Below are positions 29,204 through 39,226 of a stretch of DNA of 64,000 nt, piece after piece. The DNA lies in the NCBI RefSeq assembly GCF_001038505.1, contig NZ_LDPY01000001.1, positions 1,860,001 through 1,924,000 on the forward strand. Direction: 5' to 3'. Numbering within the stretch: position 1 is the stretch's first letter; each line of letters opens with the position of its first letter. A model generated the notes under the pieces. The model searched no databases and was not told the DNA's origin. It saw only the letters and a list, made by a program, of their open reading frames with translations. A program made the translations under genes and the position numbers. Source of the stretch: Puniceibacterium sp. IMCC21224. GTDB taxonomy: Bacteria > Pseudomonadota > Alphaproteobacteria > Rhodobacterales > Rhodobacteraceae.

Positions 29204-29965
29204 CTAACGGGAATTTGCCGCAGGGCTGAGCCAGCCGGTCGTGACAGCCTGCGCCCAGTCGGCACGGCCATGGCCACGGGCGGCGTCTGCCATGCGGCTG
29301 GCGTCATAGGGCAGGGTACGGAACGTCGCGTGCCAGCCGCCCGGGCCGCGTTCAAGCAGTGCATATGAGGCGTCGGGAGTGCCGGTCTGCATGATATGAG
29401 GCACCGGGTGGATGTCATCATATGCCGGGCAGCCGACGCTGCCGGGGTTCACAATCAATGGCCCGTCGGGGATTCGGATACTGCGCGGAACGTGTGTGTG
29501 GGCGCAGAGAATCAGGCTGTGGGGTAGGTCAGTCACGTGTGGCGTGATCAGATTCAGAGGGGCGGCATGTGGCGTGCCGTCGGGCGTCAGAGTTTCAAGC
29601 CAGTAGGTTTCGTCATCCGTCGGGGTCGCGTGACAGAGCAGGATATCATCAATGGTCAATGTCGCGGGCAGGCTGCGGAGCCAACTCAGGTCACGCGTTG
29701 ACAGCTGATCATAGGCGACCGCGTCGGATGGATGCATCTCATGGCGTGGGGTTTCGATCAGATAGCGGTCATGGTTACCGCGGATCGCGCTCAGCTGGCG
29801 GCTGTGCAGCAGCGTCGCGGTGCCAGCGGCATCCAGTGGGCCGCTGAAATGATCGCGCAACACCACAAGATCACTTACCCCAAACGCGTCAATATCCGCC
29901 AGCACGGCGCGCAGGGCGTCAGCATTTCCGTGGATATCGGCAAGTGCGGCAAAGCGGATCAGCAT
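29204..29965 (-). CDS. Metallophosphoesterase family protein
   Basis: A 253-residue calcineurin-like phosphoesterase (YfcE/MJ0936-like). Motifs: ALADIHGNADAL (D-x-H), RGNHDRYLIE (GNHD), LLCHATPTDDE, and CAHTHVPRSI (GHTH-type). The second motif reads VVLRDHFSGPLD, where GDxxxGP is usual, so a glycine is replaced by arginine next to the metal-ligand aspartate. Start 29965 (MLIRFAALADIHGN) is the only ATG near the family N-terminus. Substrate unknown; such enzymes cleave cyclic nucleotides or phosphodiesters. Confidence 0.85.
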   Translation of the reverse strand: MLIRFAALADIHGNADALRAVLADIDAFGVSDLVVLRDHFSGPLDAAGTATLLHSRQLSAIRGNHDRYLIETPRHEMHPSDAVAYDQLSTRDLSWLRSLPATLTIDDILLCHATPTDDETYWLETLTPDGTPHAAPLNLITPHVTDLPHSLILCAHTHVPRSIRIPDGPLIVNPGSVGCPAYDDIHPVPHIMQTGTPDASYALLERGPGGWHATFRTLPYDASRMADAARGHGRADWAQAVTTGWLSPAANSR

Positions 29966-30049
29966 CCGGTGATTTGGGCGCGCCGTCGATGTCAAAGCAA
30001 GTCCGTTTCGCGTCGACGTCAAAATTTATCAATGATCAGCCAAATGCTA

Positions 30050-30077
30050 AAAGGCCCCGCACAATGGCGGGGCCTTT
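30050..30077 (-). terminator. Intrinsic terminator of ctaD
   Basis: AAAGGCCCCGC (30050-30060) pairs perfectly with GCGGGGCCTTT (30067-30077) around a 6-base loop, about 30 bases past the ctaD stop codon. The minus strand reads into a short T-run. Confidence 0.88.
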
Positions 30078-30106
30078 CCGGTGTTGTGAAGGGGCGAAGC
30101 GGACGC

Positions 30107-31780
30107 TTAGTGAGCGTGGCCCTTGTCCCAGTCAGACTGTTTTGGCAGCTGCTCGAACGTGTGCTCGGGCGGCGGCGACGGCAGGGTCCATTCCAAGGTA
30201 TCCGCGTATTCGTTCCAGGGGTTGGCCTGGGTGCAGGCGGCACCTTTGCGCAGTGTCCAGACCATCACCCCGATGAAGAAGATGAACGAAGCGAAGGAAA
30301 GGAACGCCCCCAGCGACGATACATAGTTCCAGGTGGCAAACGCCTCGGGGTAGTCGATGTAGCGGCGCGGCATGCCTTGACGACCTAGGAAGTGCTGCGG
30401 GAAGAAGGTGATGTTCGCACCGATGAACATGGCCCAGAAGTGCAGCTTGCCTGCCCATTCAGGATACATCTTGCCGGTCATCTTGGGGAAGTAAAAGTAG
30501 ATCCCCGCAAAGATCGCAAAGACCGCGCCCAGCGACATCACATAGTGAAAGTGCGCCACGACATAGTAGGTGTCATGGTAGGCCCGGTCGATGCCTGCCT
30601 GAGACAGGATGATGCCGGTTACGCCGCCCACGGTGAACAGGAACAGGAAACCAAAGGCCCAGAGCATCGGTGTCTTGAACTCGATCGAGCCCCCCCACAT
30701 GGTCGCGATCCAGCTAAAGATCTTGACCCCTGTGGGGACCGCAATGACCATCGTCGCCATCATGAAATAGCTCTGCTGCGTCAGTGACATACCCACGGTG
30801 TACATGTGGTGCGCCCAGACCACGAAACCCAGCGCGCCAATGGCGATCAGCGCCCAGACCATCGGCAGATAGCCAAAGATCGGTTTGCGCGAGAAGGTCG
30901 CGATGACGTGGCTGATTATACCGAAACCGGGCAGGATCACGATGTACACTTCCGGGTGGCCAAAGAACCACAGGATGTGCTGGTAGAGGATCGGATCGCC
31001 CCCGCCTGCCGGGTCGAAGAAGGTGGTGCCAAAGTTACGGTCGGTCAGCAGCATGGTGATCGCGCCCGCCAGAACCGGCAGCGACAGCAGAATCAGCCAC
31101 GATGTGACAAAAATAGACCACGAGAACAGCGGCACCTTGAACAGGGTCATGCCGGGGGCGCGCATATTCAGGAAGGTGGTGATCATGTTGATCGCGCCCA
31201 GGATCGACGATGCGCCTGACAGGTGAACCGCAAAAATGGCGAGGTCCATCGACAGGCCGCCTTCGCGCACCGACAGGGGCGGATACAGCACCCAGCCGAC
31301 ACCCGAGCCAGCCTGACCGTTGCCACCCGGAGCCATGACCGAACAGACCGCCATGGTGGTGCCCGCGACATACATCCAGAACGACAGGTTGTTCATGCGC
31401 GGAAACGCCATGTCAGGCGCGCCGATCTGCAACGGCATGAAGTAGTTGCCGAAACCGCCGAACAGGGCCGGAATGACCACAAAGAACATCATCAGGATGC
31501 CGTGACCGGTGATCAGCACGTTCCAGAGGTGGCCGTTCGGCGTACAATCCGCAACGGCGGCGGCAAAGAAGCGCGCGCCTTCCATGCACATGTACTGCAC
31601 GCCGGGGTGCATCAGCTCCAGCCGCATGTAGACGGTGAAAGCGACAGAAACGAAACCGGCCAGACCTGCAACGATCAGGTACAGGATGCCGATATCCTTG
31701 TGATTTGTGGACATGAACCAGCGGGTAAAGAATCCACGCTCATCCGTGTGATCGTGGCCGTGAATGGCGGCGTCTGCCAT
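30107..31780 (-). CDS. ctaD: Cytochrome c oxidase subunit I (aa3 type)
   Basis: Proton-pumping catalytic subunit of the respiratory terminal oxidase, with about 12 membrane helices in 557 residues. Signatures: [37 protein letters not shown] (heme a ligand), [17 protein letters not shown] (CuB His and the cross-linked Tyr), AHHMYTVGM and [18 protein letters not shown] (heme ligands). The GHPEVY glutamate marks an A-family oxidase. The other subunits (ctaC, ctaE) are not in the window, as is usual for Rhodobacteraceae, where ctaD stands apart. Confidence 0.97.
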   Translation of the reverse strand: MADAAIHGHDHTDERGFFTRWFMSTNHKDIGILYLIVAGLAGFVSVAFTVYMRLELMHPGVQYMCMEGARFFAAAVADCTPNGHLWNVLITGHGILMMFFVVIPALFGGFGNYFMPLQIGAPDMAFPRMNNLSFWMYVAGTTMAVCSVMAPGGNGQAGSGVGWVLYPPLSVREGGLSMDLAIFAVHLSGASSILGAINMITTFLNMRAPGMTLFKVPLFSWSIFVTSWLILLSLPVLAGAITMLLTDRNFGTTFFDPAGGGDPILYQHILWFFGHPEVYIVILPGFGIISHVIATFSRKPIFGYLPMVWALIAIGALGFVVWAHHMYTVGMSLTQQSYFMMATMVIAVPTGVKIFSWIATMWGGSIEFKTPMLWAFGFLFLFTVGGVTGIILSQAGIDRAYHDTYYVVAHFHYVMSLGAVFAIFAGIYFYFPKMTGKMYPEWAGKLHFWAMFIGANITFFPQHFLGRQGMPRRYIDYPEAFATWNYVSSLGAFLSFASFIFFIGVMVWTLRKGAACTQANPWNEYADTLEWTLPSPPPEHTFEQLPKQSDWDKGHAH

Positions 31781-32010
31781 GTGTGCCTCCTCGAAGGTGA
31801 TAATTTGGGCGTAGACGGAGGACCGCCGCGCTTGAGTGTTCTCTGTTACACGTTCTAGAACTTGCGCACGTCACGGGCAATGACCGCTTTTGCCGCAGAG
31901 CGAACATTTTTGTCGCAGGGCCTTGCAGACGCGACGCAGTATCCCGTGAGGGAGGTGTCATGGGGGGGGTGGGCGCCGGGACACAGGTCGCACGCCATCG
32001 TGACGGGGGA

Positions 32011-32685
32011 TCAGTCTGCGTCGGCTGACTGTGTTAGGGCAGGAAAGACCGTATCAAAGCTGCGGCGCAGGGCGATATCAACATCCGCCATCGTCACGGG
32101 CAGGCCCAGATCTACCAGGCTGGTGACGCCGTAGTCGGTGATTCCACACGGGACGATGCCGTCGAAATGTTCAAGATCCGGCTCGACGTTGATTGACAGG
32201 CCATGAAAGCTGACCCATTTGCGCAGACGGATACCGATGGCGGCGATTTTGTCCTCGGCGATGTCGCCGTTGACGGTCGCCGGACGATCCGGGCGTTCAA
32301 TCCAGACACCGACGCGGCCTTCGCGGATATGGCCGGTCAGATTGAATTCGGCCAGGGTTGAGATCACCCAAGCCTCAAGATCCTGAACAAAGCGGCGCAC
32401 ATCGCGACCGCGGTTGCCCACGTCCAGCATCACATAGGCCACACGCTGGCCCGGGCCGTGATAGGTGTATTGTCCGCCGCGCTGGGTTGTATGGACCGGA
32501 AAACGATCCGGATCGACCAGATCTGATGCTTTGGCCGAGGTGCCCGCCGTATAGAGCGGGGGGTGTTCGACCAGCCAGACACATTCCAGCGCAGTGCCTG
32601 CGGCAATGGCTGCCGCGCGCGCTTCCATAAACGCCACGGCGTCGGCATATTCGGTCAGACCGTCAGAGGAGATCCATTCAATCAT
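32011..32685 (-). CDS. lipB: Octanoyltransferase
   Basis: Transfers octanoate from acyl carrier protein to lipoyl domains of dehydrogenases. 224 residues; [20 protein letters not shown] and [13 protein letters not shown] [13 protein letters not shown] are family signatures, and the nucleophilic Cys is in [15 protein letters not shown]. Start 32685 ([13 protein letters not shown]) was chosen over an upstream start by homology. About 230 bases separate it from the ctaD start, with no clear gene between. Confidence 0.95.
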   Translation of the reverse strand: MIEWISSDGLTEYADAVAFMEARAAAIAAGTALECVWLVEHPPLYTAGTSAKASDLVDPDRFPVHTTQRGGQYTYHGPGQRVAYVMLDVGNRGRDVRRFVQDLEAWVISTLAEFNLTGHIREGRVGVWIERPDRPATVNGDIAEDKIAAIGIRLRKWVSFHGLSINVEPDLEHFDGIVPCGITDYGVTSLVDLGLPVTMADVDIALRRSFDTVFPALTQSADAD

Positions 32686-32822
32686 ACCGGGCGACGTAAT
32701 CCCGCACGCTTGACAGGTCAACCATTCATGGCGGACACTTCGGCAACTGCATATTTCCGGTCGTCGTTTATTAATATCTGCGCCGGTTTTTATAATTCCT
32801 GGGTTTGGTTATTTGGAGTCGG

Positions 32823-34514
32823 ATGATGACAAGTCGAAATGGATTCAATATATTGATTGCTGCCGCAATCGCATTGGCGCCGGTACCCGCCCTTGCAAAT
32901 GATGCGCTGATCGGCGGGCTCGTCGGGGGAATCATCGGCGGTGCCATCGCCAATCAACCGCGGCAGCGCACAACGCAGAAGGTTTATCGCAAATCCACGA
33001 CGACCAAGAAAAAGGCAGTTTCTAGCGTCTCCTCCGCCACTCGGAACGCCAATCGCGAGTCGCAAACCGCGCTGAACTATTTTGGGTTTAATTCAGGAAC
33101 GCCAGACGGGGTTCTGGGATCGCGGTCGCGTTCGGCCATCTCTGCCTACCAGGCGCATCTGGGCTATACGCCCACCGGTCAACTGACACAGTATGAGAGG
33201 GATTTTCTGATTTCCGCCTATTACCGCGCCCAATCGGGCGAGCCAGCGACGTCACAGCTTATTGCGTCGAACCCGCAGGGCGTGCGTGGTTTGTTGACCG
33301 TATATCGCGACGAACAGCTCAACGGCAGCGGCAATAGTGCCACATCGGCGATCGGAGGGCATTACGGTCTGCCCAGCATTGTGGCCCAAGCGGTGCACGA
33401 AATCGCCAAAAGTTCGGATCCGTCGGCGGAACAACTGGTGCAGCGGTCCGGTTTTATCCAGCTATCGGACATCAATGGCGACGGGCAGACAGATTACATC
33501 CTTGATACCTCGGTCACAGGCAGCGCGTTTTGGTGCAACGCGCAGACCTGTTCCGTGCGAGTGTTTGCCTCAACCCCGGATGGGTATGAGCGCAACGATT
33601 TTCAGGCGTTCAACGTGACCCCGGCGATGTTCACCTGCCAGCGTGGCCATTGCGCCAAGACCGGTTCACCCGAAACGCAGATGGTGGCGGCTCCGATGCT
33701 GCCCACACCCGCGCCGCAAACGCAACTTGTCGCGACTCCGGTGCCCACGGCACAGCCGGTGGTCAAGTCCGCGCCGCAAGTGGTCGCCGCCGCACTGGCG
33801 CTGCCCGATTTCTTTGGTGGTGCGCAGGCGGCGGCGCCGTCACTCGCGTCCCATTGCAACAAGGTCAATTTGCTGACGTCTACCAACGGTGGCTTCACCA
33901 CCGAGGCCACTCTGTCGGACCCGGATCTGGCGCTGGCCGAACAGATGTGTCTGGCGCGGACCTATGCCATTTCGGCCGGTGAGGATCTGATGGCCAAGGT
34001 GCAGGGCGCAACGACGACGCAGATCGTTGAACAGTGCAAGAGCTTTGGCCCGCTGCTCAAGGATCACGTGGCTGCCGTTTCGTTGCAATCGCGCGACGAG
34101 GTGCTGCGCGGGGTCGCAGGTTTTGTTCTGGCGTCGGGCATGTCGCCCACCCAGCTTGAGGCGACGGCGCGGATTTGCCTGTCAGCGGGCTACAAGCTTG
34201 ACGATATGCAGGTTGCAATGGGATCGGCGCTGCTGCTGGTGTCGCTGGGGAAGGCCCCGTACTCTGAAATTCTGGGTCATCACCTGAGCCAAGGCTACGG
34301 TGCCGCACAGCGCGATGATCTGGCGCTTGTATGGTACAAGGATGCGCTGGATGCGTTGCAGAGCGGCGTCACACCCGTATTCGCTCCGGGGCAACCGGAG
34401 CGGTCTGGCCTGATCCGAAAGGCTTCGATGATGCTGGGCGGCAACGCGTCAGCCGTGGTGTTGGCGCCTGTGCCTGCCTCGGCGTCGCTGCCTGTGTTCA
34501 CAGTTAGCGAATAA
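32823..34514 (+). CDS. Secreted protein with a peptidoglycan-binding-like module
   Basis: About 563 residues; GGAG at 32815-32818 precedes ATG 32823 and ATG 32826, either of which could be used. A signal peptide (ILIAAAIALAPVPALA) is followed by a glycine-zipper stretch (LIGGLVGGIIGGAIANQ). Then comes a PG_binding_1-like segment at about 83-130 (ALNYFGFNSGTPDGVLGSRS). A central part has a calcium-loop-like SDINGDGQTDYILD and paired cysteines (CNAQTC), a Pro/Ala-rich linker lies at about 285-335, and a mostly helical C-terminal half follows. Probably periplasmic or wall-bound. Function not known. Confidence 0.75.
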   Translation: MMTSRNGFNILIAAAIALAPVPALANDALIGGLVGGIIGGAIANQPRQRTTQKVYRKSTTTKKKAVSSVSSATRNANRESQTALNYFGFNSGTPDGVLGSRSRSAISAYQAHLGYTPTGQLTQYERDFLISAYYRAQSGEPATSQLIASNPQGVRGLLTVYRDEQLNGSGNSATSAIGGHYGLPSIVAQAVHEIAKSSDPSAEQLVQRSGFIQLSDINGDGQTDYILDTSVTGSAFWCNAQTCSVRVFASTPDGYERNDFQAFNVTPAMFTCQRGHCAKTGSPETQMVAAPMLPTPAPQTQLVATPVPTAQPVVKSAPQVVAAALALPDFFGGAQAAAPSLASHCNKVNLLTSTNGGFTTEATLSDPDLALAEQMCLARTYAISAGEDLMAKVQGATTTQIVEQCKSFGPLLKDHVAAVSLQSRDEVLRGVAGFVLASGMSPTQLEATARICLSAGYKLDDMQVAMGSALLLVSLGKAPYSEILGHHLSQGYGAAQRDDLALVWYKDALDALQSGVTPVFAPGQPERSGLIRKASMMLGGNASAVVLAPVPASASLPVFTVSE

Positions 34515-34536
34515 CAACGGTTTCGCTGTTGGCGGA

Positions 34537-34572
34537 CTGGCGGCGGCTGGGATCAATCAGCGCCGCCAGTTT
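34537..34572. terminator. Hairpin between convergent genes
   Basis: CTGGCGGCGGCTG (34537-34549) pairs, with one bulge, with CAGCGCCGCCAG (34558-34569) and is followed by TTTC. It lies between the ends of the secreted protein gene and eda. Confidence 0.65.
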
Positions 34573-34590
34573 CGTTCCTGACGTACCATG

Positions 34591-35235
34591 TCAGTGGCCC
34601 AATGCTGCTGCTTCGGACGCCAGTTCGGTAATCGCCTTCCAATCGCCCTTGGCGACCAGATCTTTGGGCGCGACCCAGCTGCCCCCGACGCAGAGGGTGT
34701 TCGACAGGGCCAGATAATCCGGGGCATTCTTTAGGGATACGCCGCCGGTCGGGCAGAACCGGACCTGCGGAATCGGCGCACCGATTGCTTTGAGCGCAGG
34801 CACGCCGCCGTTGGCTTCGGCGGGAAAGAACTTTTGTACTGTGTAGCCGCGTTCGAGCAGCCGCATCGACTCGGAAGCCGTAGCGACGCCGGGCAATAGC
34901 GGCAGGTCCGCGTCTTCGCAGGCTGACAGTATGGTGTCTGTGGCACCGGGCGAGACGCCGAATTTGGCACCCGCGGCGATGGCTGCCTTGACGTCAGCCG
35001 GTGTCAGAAGGGTGCCAGCCCCGACTGTGCCGCCTTCGACCTTGGCCATCTCGCGAATCACGTCGAGCGCCGCAGGGGTGCGCAGCGTGACTTCGAGCGC
35101 GGGCAACCCTCCGGCGATCAATGCTTCGGCCAGGGCGCGGGCGACGCTGGCGTCTTCGACGACCAACACGGGAATCACCGGGGCGAGGCGACAAAGCGCT
35201 TCGGATTGGGTGCTGGCTGCTTGGGGAGTGAGCAT
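34591..35235 (-). CDS. eda: 2-dehydro-3-deoxyphosphogluconate aldolase
   Basis: Class I aldolase that splits KDPG into pyruvate and glyceraldehyde-3-phosphate, the last step of the Entner-Doudoroff pathway. 214 residues. The catalytic Glu lies in GGLPALEVTLRTP and the Schiff-base Lys in YTVQKFFPAEANGG; FCPTGGVSLKNAPDYL binds phosphate. It follows edd by 69 bases on the same strand, giving the edd-eda pair that is central to sugar use in Rhodobacteraceae. Confidence 0.95.
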   Translation of the reverse strand: MLTPQAASTQSEALCRLAPVIPVLVVEDASVARALAEALIAGGLPALEVTLRTPAALDVIREMAKVEGGTVGAGTLLTPADVKAAIAAGAKFGVSPGATDTILSACEDADLPLLPGVATASESMRLLERGYTVQKFFPAEANGGVPALKAIGAPIPQVRFCPTGGVSLKNAPDYLALSNTLCVGGSWVAPKDLVAKGDWKAITELASEAAALGH

Positions 35236-35304
35236 GAGGTACCTCGGGATTTTTGGCCAGGGCCGGATTTTGCGTATTTTTGAAGAGAAGAAGCTGAAAG
35301 AGCG

Positions 35305-37110
35305 TCAGACAACCACAGCTGCGCCATTGGAGGCAAGGCCAACATTGCGTCGGAACACTTCGAACAATTCGCGGCCGACGCCGTGTCCATTGTCGGACAG
35401 GTCCGCAGTCGCCGGTGTTCGACCCTCGAAATCCGGGGCGAGGCAGGAAATTGAGCCTGCCACGGCATCAAGGCGGATTATGTCGCCGTCGCGGACACGG
35501 GCCAGCGGACCGCCCAGGGCCGCCTCGGGGCAGACATGGATTGCTGACGGTACCTTGCCCGATGCGCCGGACATGCGTCCGTCGGTGACAAGCGCGACCT
35601 TGAGCCCGCGATCCTGCAGCACGGCCAGCATCGGGGTTAGGCTGTGCAATTCCGGCATGCCGTTTGAGCTGGGGCCCTGAAAGCGGACGACGATCACAGT
35701 ATCTGTTTTGAATTCACCGGCCTTGAACGCGGCTTTGACCGCGTCCTGGTTTTGGAATACGCGGGCGGGGGCCTCGATGATGTGGCGTTCGGGTGCCACG
35801 GCTGAAGCCTTCATCATGCCGTGGCCAAGATTGCCATGCAGCTGCTTGAGGCCGCCAGTGGGCAGGAACGGATCGGCTGAGGGACGCAGAATCTTGTCGT
35901 TGAGGCTTTTGCCTGCGCCGGGGCCGTAGTGCACGCGGCCATCAACCAGTGTTGGTTCCTGCGTATAGAGCGTGAGGCCGTCACCCGCGACGGTCTTGAC
36001 GTCGTCATGCAGCAGGCCGACGTCCAGCAGGTCGCCGATCATGTAGCCCAATCCGCCAGCCGCGTGGAAATGGTTCACGTCAGCCAGCCCGTTGGGATAG
36101 ACCTTGGCCATCAGTGGTGTGACCGACGAGATCTCGTCGAAGTCCTCGAGTTCGAGGTCAATGCCGGCGGCGCGGGCCATGGCGGGCAGGTGCAGCACCA
36201 GATTGGTCGACCCGCCGGTGGCCATCAGTCCGACGATGCCGTTCACAAATGCCTTGGCGTCCAGAATGTCGCTGACGGGGCGGTAGTCATTGCCCAGAGC
36301 GGTGATTTCCAGCGCCCGTTCGGCACCGGCCACGGTCAGTGCCTCGCGCAGTGGCGTGTTGGGGTTGACGAAGGACGCGCCGGGCAGATGCAGGCCCATG
36401 AACTCCATCAGCATCTGGTTCGAGTTGGCGGTGCCGTAAAAGGTGCAGGTGCCGGGGCCGTGATAGCTCTCCATCTCGGCTTTCATCAGGGCGTCGCGAC
36501 CGACTTCGCCATTGGCGAATTGCTGGCGGACTTTTGATTTCTCGTCATTGGGCAGGCCGGAGGTCATCGGACCGGCGGGCAGGAAGATGCCGGGGATGTA
36601 GCCGAATGTGGCGGCTGCGATCACCAGACCTGGTACGATCTTGTCGCAGACGCCCAGGTAAATCGCCGAATCGTATGTGTTGTGGGACAGGGCCACGCCC
36701 GTTGCCAGTGCGATCACATCGCGGGAAAACAACGACAGCTCCATGCCGACCTGGCCCTGCGTTACACCGTCGCACATGGCGGGTACTCCGCCTGCGACCT
36801 GTGCCGTGGCGCCCTGAGATCGGGCGGCAGCGCGAATGATGTCGGGATATTTTTCGAAGGGCTGGTGTGCCGAAAGCATGTCGTTATAGGCTGACACGAT
36901 GCCAATATTTGGCGCGCGGCTGACAGCCAGCGCATCCTTGTCGGTCCCCATAGCCGCGTAGGCATGGGCCTGATTGCCGCAAGTCAGGTGGGCGCGGCGC
37001 GGCCCTTCCTCGGCGGCTTGGGCCATCCGGTCCAGATAGGTGGCGCGGCGCGTGGCGCTGCGGCGTTCGATGCGATCTGTGACTTTGGCAATCGTTGCAT
37101 TCAGGGTCAT
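35305..37110 (-). CDS. edd: Phosphogluconate dehydratase
   Basis: Iron-sulfur dehydratase of the IlvD/Edd family that makes KDPG from 6-phosphogluconate. 601 residues, as expected. Landmarks: [72 protein letters not shown] and [17 protein letters not shown]. Start ATG 37110 has GGAG six bases upstream. A LacI-type palindrome lies 62-73 bases upstream, so induction by a sugar is likely. zwf and pgl are not in the window. Confidence 0.97.
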   Translation of the reverse strand: MTLNATIAKVTDRIERRSATRRATYLDRMAQAAEEGPRRAHLTCGNQAHAYAAMGTDKDALAVSRAPNIGIVSAYNDMLSAHQPFEKYPDIIRAAARSQGATAQVAGGVPAMCDGVTQGQVGMELSLFSRDVIALATGVALSHNTYDSAIYLGVCDKIVPGLVIAAATFGYIPGIFLPAGPMTSGLPNDEKSKVRQQFANGEVGRDALMKAEMESYHGPGTCTFYGTANSNQMLMEFMGLHLPGASFVNPNTPLREALTVAGAERALEITALGNDYRPVSDILDAKAFVNGIVGLMATGGSTNLVLHLPAMARAAGIDLELEDFDEISSVTPLMAKVYPNGLADVNHFHAAGGLGYMIGDLLDVGLLHDDVKTVAGDGLTLYTQEPTLVDGRVHYGPGAGKSLNDKILRPSADPFLPTGGLKQLHGNLGHGMMKASAVAPERHIIEAPARVFQNQDAVKAAFKAGEFKTDTVIVVRFQGPSSNGMPELHSLTPMLAVLQDRGLKVALVTDGRMSGASGKVPSAIHVCPEAALGGPLARVRDGDIIRLDAVAGSISCLAPDFEGRTPATADLSDNGHGVGRELFEVFRRNVGLASNGAAVVV

Positions 37111-37171
37111 GGAGTGCTCCTTGTCCCGAGGGAGAGTGTCCCGAGGTTTGCGTTGAGGCAAGCTTAGTTCA

Positions 37172-37183
37172 GTTAGCGCTAAC
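37172..37183. promoter_or_regulatory. LacI-family operator-like palindrome upstream of edd
   Basis: GTTAGCGCTAAC is a perfect 12-base palindrome with the central CG typical of LacI-family operators. It lies 62 bases upstream of the edd ATG. No LacI-family gene is in the window. Confidence 0.6.
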
Positions 37184-37381
37184 AGTCCAGTGCGGCATAG
37201 GGTCCGCCGCTGAATTCTAGGCGATATGGGCGCCGATGTGCAGCAGGATTGGCCAAGACTGCCCATTTTGCGGCAGCGCGTCTGTGTCTGACCAGAAACC
37301 ACGGCCCAGACGTGTAAAAATGGCGTGGGTCGCCGCGTTGTGGTGCTTTCCTCTAGTCGCAGGAGTCGCTAAGAGGGCGGC

Positions 37382-38584
37382 ATGGAAACATCTGCATCCC
37401 CTTTGCCCGTCGTCCGTCTGTTGCCCAAGGCCAATGCCCGCGCTGTGCGCCGTGGCTTTCCCTGGGTATATGCCAATGAACTGGTGGTCGACCGGCGCAC
37501 TCGTGGGCTCGCGCCCGGTACCATCGCCATGCTTGAAGACAGCGAGCGCACACCGATGGGTCTGGTGGCGGTCAATCCGCAGTCCAAGATCATCTGCCGG
37601 ATGCTTGATCCGGACGGTGAGGCGGAGCCAGATCAGGCCTGGTTTGCACAGCGCCTCAGCCGTGCGCTTTCGCTGCGTGCGCGCCTGTTTGATGCACCGT
37701 TCTATCGTTTGATCCATGCCGAGGCGGATGGGTTGCCCGGAGTGATTATCGACCGCTTTGGTGATGTCGCTGTGGTGCAGCCGAATGCGGCGTGGGCAGA
37801 TGCGCTGCTCGAACCGCTTGTGGCGGCGCTGGTCGAGGTGACGGGCGTCACAACTGTGCTCAAGAATGCCGGCGGGCGTGGGCGGACCCTCGAAGGGTTG
37901 GACGATGCGGATGCCGTGCTGGTGGGCACCGCGCCTGTGGCACCGCTGCCCGTCGTGATGAACGGCGCGACCTATCTGGCCGATGTTACTGGCGGGCAAA
38001 AGACCGGCCTGTTCTACGATCAGCGGCCGAACCACACCTTTGCGCGGGAATTGGCGGATGGTGCGCGGGTTTTGGATATGTTCAGCCACGTCGGTGGTTT
38101 TGCGCTGGCCGCTCTGGCTGGTGGCGCTGTTTCGGCGCTGGCTGTCGACGGTTCCGCCCCGGCGCTGGAACTGGCCGAAGGTGGCGCGGCACAGATGGGG
38201 GCCACCGACCGGTTCACCACCCGCAAGGGCGATGCCTTTGACGTGCTGACCGCGCTGGGAGCCGAGGGCGCTGAATTTGACCTGGTGGTCTGCGATCCCC
38301 CTGCCTTTGCTCCGGCCAAACCGGCGCTTGAGGCCGGGTTGCGCGCCTACGAGCGTGTGGCCAAACTGGCCGCGCCGCTGGTAAGCGAAGGTGGATATCT
38401 GGTGCTGTGCTCGTGCAGCCATGCGGTGGATATGACGGCCTTTACTGGCGCGTGTTTGCGCGGCATCGGGCGGGCAGGGCGGCGGGCGCAACTGGTCCAT
38501 TCCGGCGCAGCGGGCGCGGATCATCCGCTGATGCCGCAACTCGCCGAAAGCGGCTATCTCAAGGCGCTGTTCTTTCGGTTGTGA
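37382..38584 (+). CDS. RlmI-like 23S rRNA (cytosine-C5) methyltransferase
   Basis: A 400-residue class I SAM-dependent methyltransferase of the RlmI/YccW type. An N-terminal PUA-like part (residues about 10-75, GFPWVYANELVVD) is followed by the EEHE-like region (GLPGVIIDRFGDVAVVQ) and the Rossmann methyltransferase core: KTGLFYDQRPNH, VLDMFSHVGGFALAAL (SAM loop), VVCDPPAFAPAKP (motif IV) and LVLCSCSHAVD. It overlaps the PIN gene by four bases (GTGA). Confidence 0.9.
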   Translation: METSASPLPVVRLLPKANARAVRRGFPWVYANELVVDRRTRGLAPGTIAMLEDSERTPMGLVAVNPQSKIICRMLDPDGEAEPDQAWFAQRLSRALSLRARLFDAPFYRLIHAEADGLPGVIIDRFGDVAVVQPNAAWADALLEPLVAALVEVTGVTTVLKNAGGRGRTLEGLDDADAVLVGTAPVAPLPVVMNGATYLADVTGGQKTGLFYDQRPNHTFARELADGARVLDMFSHVGGFALAALAGGAVSALAVDGSAPALELAEGGAAQMGATDRFTTRKGDAFDVLTALGAEGAEFDLVVCDPPAFAPAKPALEAGLRAYERVAKLAAPLVSEGGYLVLCSCSHAVDMTAFTGACLRGIGRAGRRAQLVHSGAAGADHPLMPQLAESGYLKALFFRL

Positions 38585-39129
38585 AAGTTCTGATCGACAC
38601 CTGCGTGCTGTACCCGACCGTGATGCGCGAAATCGTGCTGGGGGTGGCCGCTACCGGCGCATTCACCCCGCTTTGGTCGGCGCGTATCCTCGAAGAATGG
38701 GCGCGGGCGGCACGCAAGCTTGGCCCCGGAGGTGAGGATCAGGCACGCGCTGAAATCGCCATTTTGCGCCGCGACTGGCCAATGGCCGAAGTGATCTGGC
38801 CGCCGTCGCTGGAGAAGCGCCTGTGGTTGCCCGACCCGGACGATGTCCATGTACTGGCCGCAGCGGTTGCGGGATCGGCTGATGTGATCGTGACCCTCAA
38901 CGCTTCGGATTTCCCGCGCAACGTGCTGGGGGACGAGGGGCTGAGTCGTGCCGACCCGGATGCCTTTGTGCTGGGTCACTGGCGGGGCGCGCCGGATTTG
39001 GTAGCATCGGTTTGCAACAGTGTATTGGCCGAGGCGCAGCGCCTTTCGGGCCGCGATTGGGAAATGCGTGCATTGCTGAAAAAGGCACGGTTGCCGCGTC
39101 TGGCCAAGGCGCTGACAACTGCGGCTTGA
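38581..39129 (+). CDS. PIN domain protein, RSP_2648 family
   Basis: A 182-residue PIN-fold protein starting with GTG inside the stop codon of the methyltransferase gene. VLIDTCVLYPTVMR holds the first acidic residue, RILEEWARA the second, and LPDPDDVHVLAAAVAG the third cluster, so a metal-dependent nuclease site appears intact. It matches the Rhodobacteraceae family named after RSP_2648. PIN proteins are often toxins of VapBC systems, but no antitoxin-sized gene adjoins it, and coupling to an rRNA methyltransferase suggests a role in RNA processing; this is inference. Confidence 0.85.
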   Translation: MKVLIDTCVLYPTVMREIVLGVAATGAFTPLWSARILEEWARAARKLGPGGEDQARAEIAILRRDWPMAEVIWPPSLEKRLWLPDPDDVHVLAAAVAGSADVIVTLNASDFPRNVLGDEGLSRADPDAFVLGHWRGAPDLVASVCNSVLAEAQRLSGRDWEMRALLKKARLPRLAKALTTAA

Positions 39130-39226
39130 TGTCGTCCGGACCGGGGCAGGCTTGCGCAGCCGCCGCCTGCCTGATACTGCGCCCGAAACCCGATGCTTTC
39201 CCTCAGATACCGACGCGAGGTAGCGC

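Noticed and set aside
31835..31870. LexA/SOS box near the ctaD promoter (GTTC...GTTC, and the palindrome GTTCTAGAAC)
   Set aside because: The alphaproteobacterial consensus needs a 7-base spacer (GTTC-N7-GTTC); the spacing here is 10, and the downstream genes are not SOS genes.
37217..38539. A 440-codon open frame opposite the RlmI-like gene
   Set aside because: Antisense shadow with low-complexity composition; the plus-strand gene has all methyltransferase motifs.
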